A stretch of DNA of 64,000 bases from Edaphochlamys debaryana (taxonomy: Eukaryota; Chlorophyta; Chlorophyceae; Chlamydomonadales). Both the position numbers and the translations under genes were made by a program. Of this stretch, positions 61,016 to 64,000 are shown piece by piece. Location of the stretch: assembly GCA_016858145.1 (NCBI GenBank), contig JAEHOE010000160.1:186001-250000 (forward strand), written 5' to 3'. Within the stretch, counting starts at the first letter, position 1; every line of letters starts with the position of its first letter. Below the pieces are notes generated by a model that was not told the DNA's origin, ran no database searches, and saw only the letters and a program-made list of their open reading frames with translations.

Positions 61016-62574
61016 GTCCGGCGTAGGGCATAGGACATACGGTATGAGGCCACACCCTGCCCCGCCGCCCCGCCTCCATCCCCGTCCCCCCTCTCAGGGC
61101 CCTGGCCACTCCGGGGCCTCCTGGCACGGGTGCCACCCCCCTCCCCCCTCCCCCCTCTGCGTAGTCTGCGGAACACGCCCTACGCCACAACCAAGCGCTT
61201 CGCTTCGTTGATGTCTTCTAACCCCTCCCCCCTACGCTCTACGCCACAGCCAAGCGACCTTTGCTGCATGGTTGTCTCTGATGTACCCCTCCTCCCCTGG
61301 AGCCCCAGGCTTGGGAGCAGCGGGCGGGGCTGGCGGCGCGGAGCAGACAGGCGGCGGCGCTGGTGGCGGAGCTGGCGGCGGCGCCAGGCACCAGTGCACG
61401 CTCAGCTCCGGACCCGGCGGGGATTCACTGAGGGGCTCAGCTCTTTTCGAAGAACGGAGCGTGTCCAGGGGCCGCCCCTTCATCATGCGTTTTGGGGCTG
61501 AGCCGCCGCCGTTAGGCTCTTCGGGCGGCGAAGCCCCCCGGGATTACCCCGTGTCGGCGTGCGTGCGTGTGTGCGTGCGTCACGCATGGACTTGTGATTC
61601 ACGCCCAGCCCTCGATGCCACAAGCTCGAGCTATCTTATCCCTATCGCTTGCGACTGAGAGCAGGCAAACGTATCGTTCCCCAGTCATAACACCCTTCCC
61701 CCCTTGCTCTCCCATTTCCACTCCCGCCGCGGTCAGGCCCGTGATGCGAACGCGGCATGCAACATCCGTCTCCTGACGGTCTGCCTTCTGGAGGGCCTGG
61801 CGAGGTAGGCCGGCGGCTCTCAATCGCGCTCTCGTGCGCGCTGCGGGGGGCGCGGGCGGGGCCGCAGCTGCGGGTGGAGGCGGAGGCGGAGGGGGCGGTG
61901 TTGCAGGATGAGGAGGGCGGAGGTTCCCGTAGCCGTAGCTGCGGGTGGGTCCGGCCGGCTATGTCCAGGCCGAGGCGAGTAGACGCCTGACAAGCGCACC
62001 ACCTCATGTAGTGCGGGGTTTCAACGGATTAATGGCCGGGTGCGAGCCCGCGTGCCGTGGTGCGGGCTGGTGGTGGAGAGGGGTTGGGGGCTACACGGAG
62101 CCAGACTCGAACATTGGGCCCCCTGGGGGGGACCACGGGGCTCAGCCATTTTCCTGCCTTCAGGCAGCCACCCTTATCGAAGAAGTGGCCGTGGCGCCGG
62201 ATTTCCCCAGGCCGCCGTTCCCCAGTCCCCAGGGCTGCGACTCCCGAGTCCCGATCTATCAATCCCGATCAATCAACTGCTGCGGTCCTGCAACTTGCAG
62301 CTAGCCGGGCCTGGCCCCCCGGCCGTTAATGTGAAGAGTTAGGCAACGAATGCAGCAGTCCCATGGGAGCTCAGGGAGGTCTATTGGACCGCTGGGCTCA
62401 AGAGGGCGGGAGATGGGGAGGCTCTGACGCGGCTTCGTGACTAGCGGCCGGGCGCAAAAGGGGGGGGGGTTGACGGCAACAACGTGGCAAGAAGCCGCAT
62501 CGCAAACGTGAAGCAGCCGCGCACGAGACGCAGTTGGAGAAGGGTGGGTTGGGGGGTTAGGGGCTCTGGCGGGG

Positions 62575-62735
62575 CGTGCCAAGTCGCGATGCGCCAGCGG
62601 TTACCAAACGTCTGCAAGCACACTTCTGCGTCACACGCTGCGACGTACGTATAGCTACTACAGCATATAGCAGCATTACAGCAGCTTTGCGCGCTGAGTT
62701 TTGCACCTCGGTTTTGCTGCAATGGCCCTCGACAT
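62575..62735 (+). promoter_or_regulatory. Conserved block upstream of glycine-rich gene, copy 2
   Basis: Collinear with 51965-52125 over four conserved segments, including AGCTACTACAGCATATAGCA and CCTCGGTTTTGCTGCAAT. The distance to the start codon is ~190 bases here, against ~40 in copy 1. Confidence 0.6.
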
Positions 62736-62919
62736 TGTCCACGCCCAGCTCCTTTCCAACCTTCGTAACATCACCTCGACATACACCTTTTGGGGGCAGC
62801 GTGACCTCCGTTTCAACGCGTGCGGTGCGGTGCGGTGCGCTCCGGCATCGCTGCGCGGCGCTGCGCAAAACTACTCGGAGGCAAAGGGGCAACGAGCTGA
62901 ACGGCGGCGTTAAAGCAAG

Positions 62920-63222
62920 ATGCTGCTGTCCAGTGACGGGCCTTCCGAGCTGGGCGCATCGACTGCCAGCGCCGTTCGCGACGCCGCGCCCGAGCTGGGC
63001 TCCAAAGCGGGCGCCTCTATTGCGGAAGGCTTGGCGTGGATCGGTGCTGGCCTGGACGTAATCGGCCTGGGCCTGACGGTGGTCAGCATCGGCAATGTCG
63101 TTGCTGCCGTCGTAGCGCAGGGCGGGGACCCCGGCATCACCGCCCGCGCCCGCAACCCCGCCCCAGCCCCAGCCCCCGCGGCCCCCGCCGCCCCCGCTGA
63201 TCCCGCCGGTGGCCTCCCCTAG
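62920..63222 (+). CDS. Small glycine-zipper-like protein, copy 2
   Basis: A 100-residue frame from ATG to TAG. It has VRDAAPELGSKAGASIAEGL, then a strongly hydrophobic Gly-spaced helix (IGLGLTVVSIGNVVAAVVAQ), then RARNPAPAPAPAAPAAPADP and the stop. It shares the signature, hydrophobic segment, RARNPAP motif, upstream block and 3' flank with the 52164 gene but lacks the Lys/Gly repeats and the long basic tail. The hydrophobic part is long enough to span a membrane here, unlike in copy 1. Function unknown. Confidence 0.6.
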   Translation: MLLSSDGPSELGASTASAVRDAAPELGSKAGASIAEGLAWIGAGLDVIGLGLTVVSIGNVVAAVVAQGGDPGITARARNPAPAPAPAAPAAPADPAGGLP

Positions 63223-64000
63223 ACGTGTGCACAGCCGCCGCCCCTGGTCGTGCGGTGAGCTTTCCCCCGGTGGCCGGCAGGTTGCTGGGGCGTGGTCTCT
63301 GTAAGCAGGAAACTCCTGCGTGGCATCCTGGGAGGCTTAGCTGCTTACAGTCTCTCTGCAGTAGTTTGGTCCCGGAGGGGATGTAGGTTGGTCGCCTAAG
63401 CATTTAGGAGGTATAAATTGGACCGTAGCGTGGTTTGTTCGCAACAGGAAGAGGATGTAAAATATATCATGAATGGCGGTGTCTTCGCATGAGCCCCTTT
63501 GCAACACGCACAGGGGCGGCACGTGCTCCTCAGGGGGGCAGACGTGCGTAACAGCTCACGCAGTTGGCTTAGCAGGCGGGGACAGGGCGGCAGTGCGCGC
63601 ACGCCGTGTGGGCAGGGCCAGACACAGGCAGGCAGGCAGCGGCGGGCGGGGGCAAACACAGGCACACACAGAAGCCAAAGCAAGGTGCAATCCAAAGGCG
63701 CACATACACGGCCCTACACGGCTGGAAAGCGGGGGAAAGCGCCGTGGCCACCCAACAGTCCCCAACAGCAACCGCAAACAGTAAACGGCTTTCACAATTG
63801 TAGACAAGAAAGGTAGTCAATTGCTTACGCAATAGCAGCAACTACAATGAGAAACACGCGTGAGCGGGGGCTCCGACGGGTCCCGCGGGGTTGGGGCCGG
63901 TGATCCGGTCCGGGGCGTGCGGAAGCGTCTCTCGCACGCCGGGAACCATAATATGGTCCCAAACGTGCGAAAGCCGCTTAACCCGCAAGACAGCCCGCTA
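63223..64000. other. 3' flank and intergenic DNA
   Basis: The first ~70 bases (TTTCCCCCGGTGGCCGG) match the flank of the 52164 gene. Beyond that I see nothing that supports a gene. Confidence 0.4.

Larger units (their letters stand above)
59580..62560. other. Intergenic region, mostly without recognised genes
   Basis: About 3 kb. The part nearest 59580 is the LRR promoter. Otherwise I see only a dispersed-motif copy, an exon-like frame at 60752-61015 and low-complexity frames near 61.3 and 61.8 kb without support. Confidence 0.4.

Noticed and set aside
61232..61990. Frames near 61.3 kb (Pro/Ala-rich) and 61.8 kb (MQHPSPDGLP)
   Set aside because: Low complexity, no splice partners and no similarity to known domains; left unannotated.

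Overview
This is a stretch of nuclear DNA from a green alga, most likely a volvocine or other chlamydomonadalean (Chlamydomonas, Gonium, Tetrabaena type). The grounds are very high GC, genes split into many small exons with short GC-rich introns ending in CAG, third positions nearly all G or C, and gene families typical of that group (plant-type PRMT10, tomosyn, algal MYND-finger proteins, F-box/leucine-rich-repeat proteins). Nothing in it is prokaryotic. The species cannot be named from the sequence alone. All gene models were assembled by hand from splice sites and frame continuity; none was checked against a database.

Layout. 0.7-4.1 kb: three small genes that look nuclear-encoded and mitochondrial (ribosomal protein bS6m on -, a 74-residue one-membrane-span protein on -, a 203-residue membrane protein on +). 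6.2-10.8 kb (+): a 13-exon protein arginine methyltransferase 10. 11.6-12.5 kb (+): a partly resolved gene. 14.0-25.6 kb (-): a 28-exon tomosyn/Lgl-type SNARE regulator, read end to end in frame. 25.8-32.6 kb (+): a divergent neighbour encoding a ~1,930-residue, mostly disordered protein with an N-terminal PH-like region. 34.3-37.3 kb (+) and 43.3-46.5 kb (-): two paralogous MYND-finger genes facing each other tail to tail, with an 8-exon gene for a small secreted protein of unknown function (39.3-41.7 kb, -) between them. 46.5-56 kb: a repeat-rich accessory region with a 5'-truncated non-LTR retrotransposon, a three-copy dispersed repeat, stray pieces of an LRR gene, a small glycine/alanine-rich protein gene and a 227-bp satellite. 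56.5-59.6 kb (-): the complete five-exon F-box/LRR gene whose last exon is the source or sibling of those pieces. 62.6-63.2 kb (+): a second copy of the glycine/alanine-rich gene with the same upstream block.

The most unusual signal is inside the introns. Short, decayed copies of the adjoining exon edge, usually with the splice dinucleotide still present, lie next to at least ten splice junctions in three unrelated genes (tomosyn, PRMT10, the secreted-protein gene). This looks like a local habit of tandem duplication across exon-intron borders. GC-AG introns also appear more often than usual (5 of about 61). A second lead is the two-copy family of small glycine-zipper-like proteins carrying a conserved ~160-bp upstream block.
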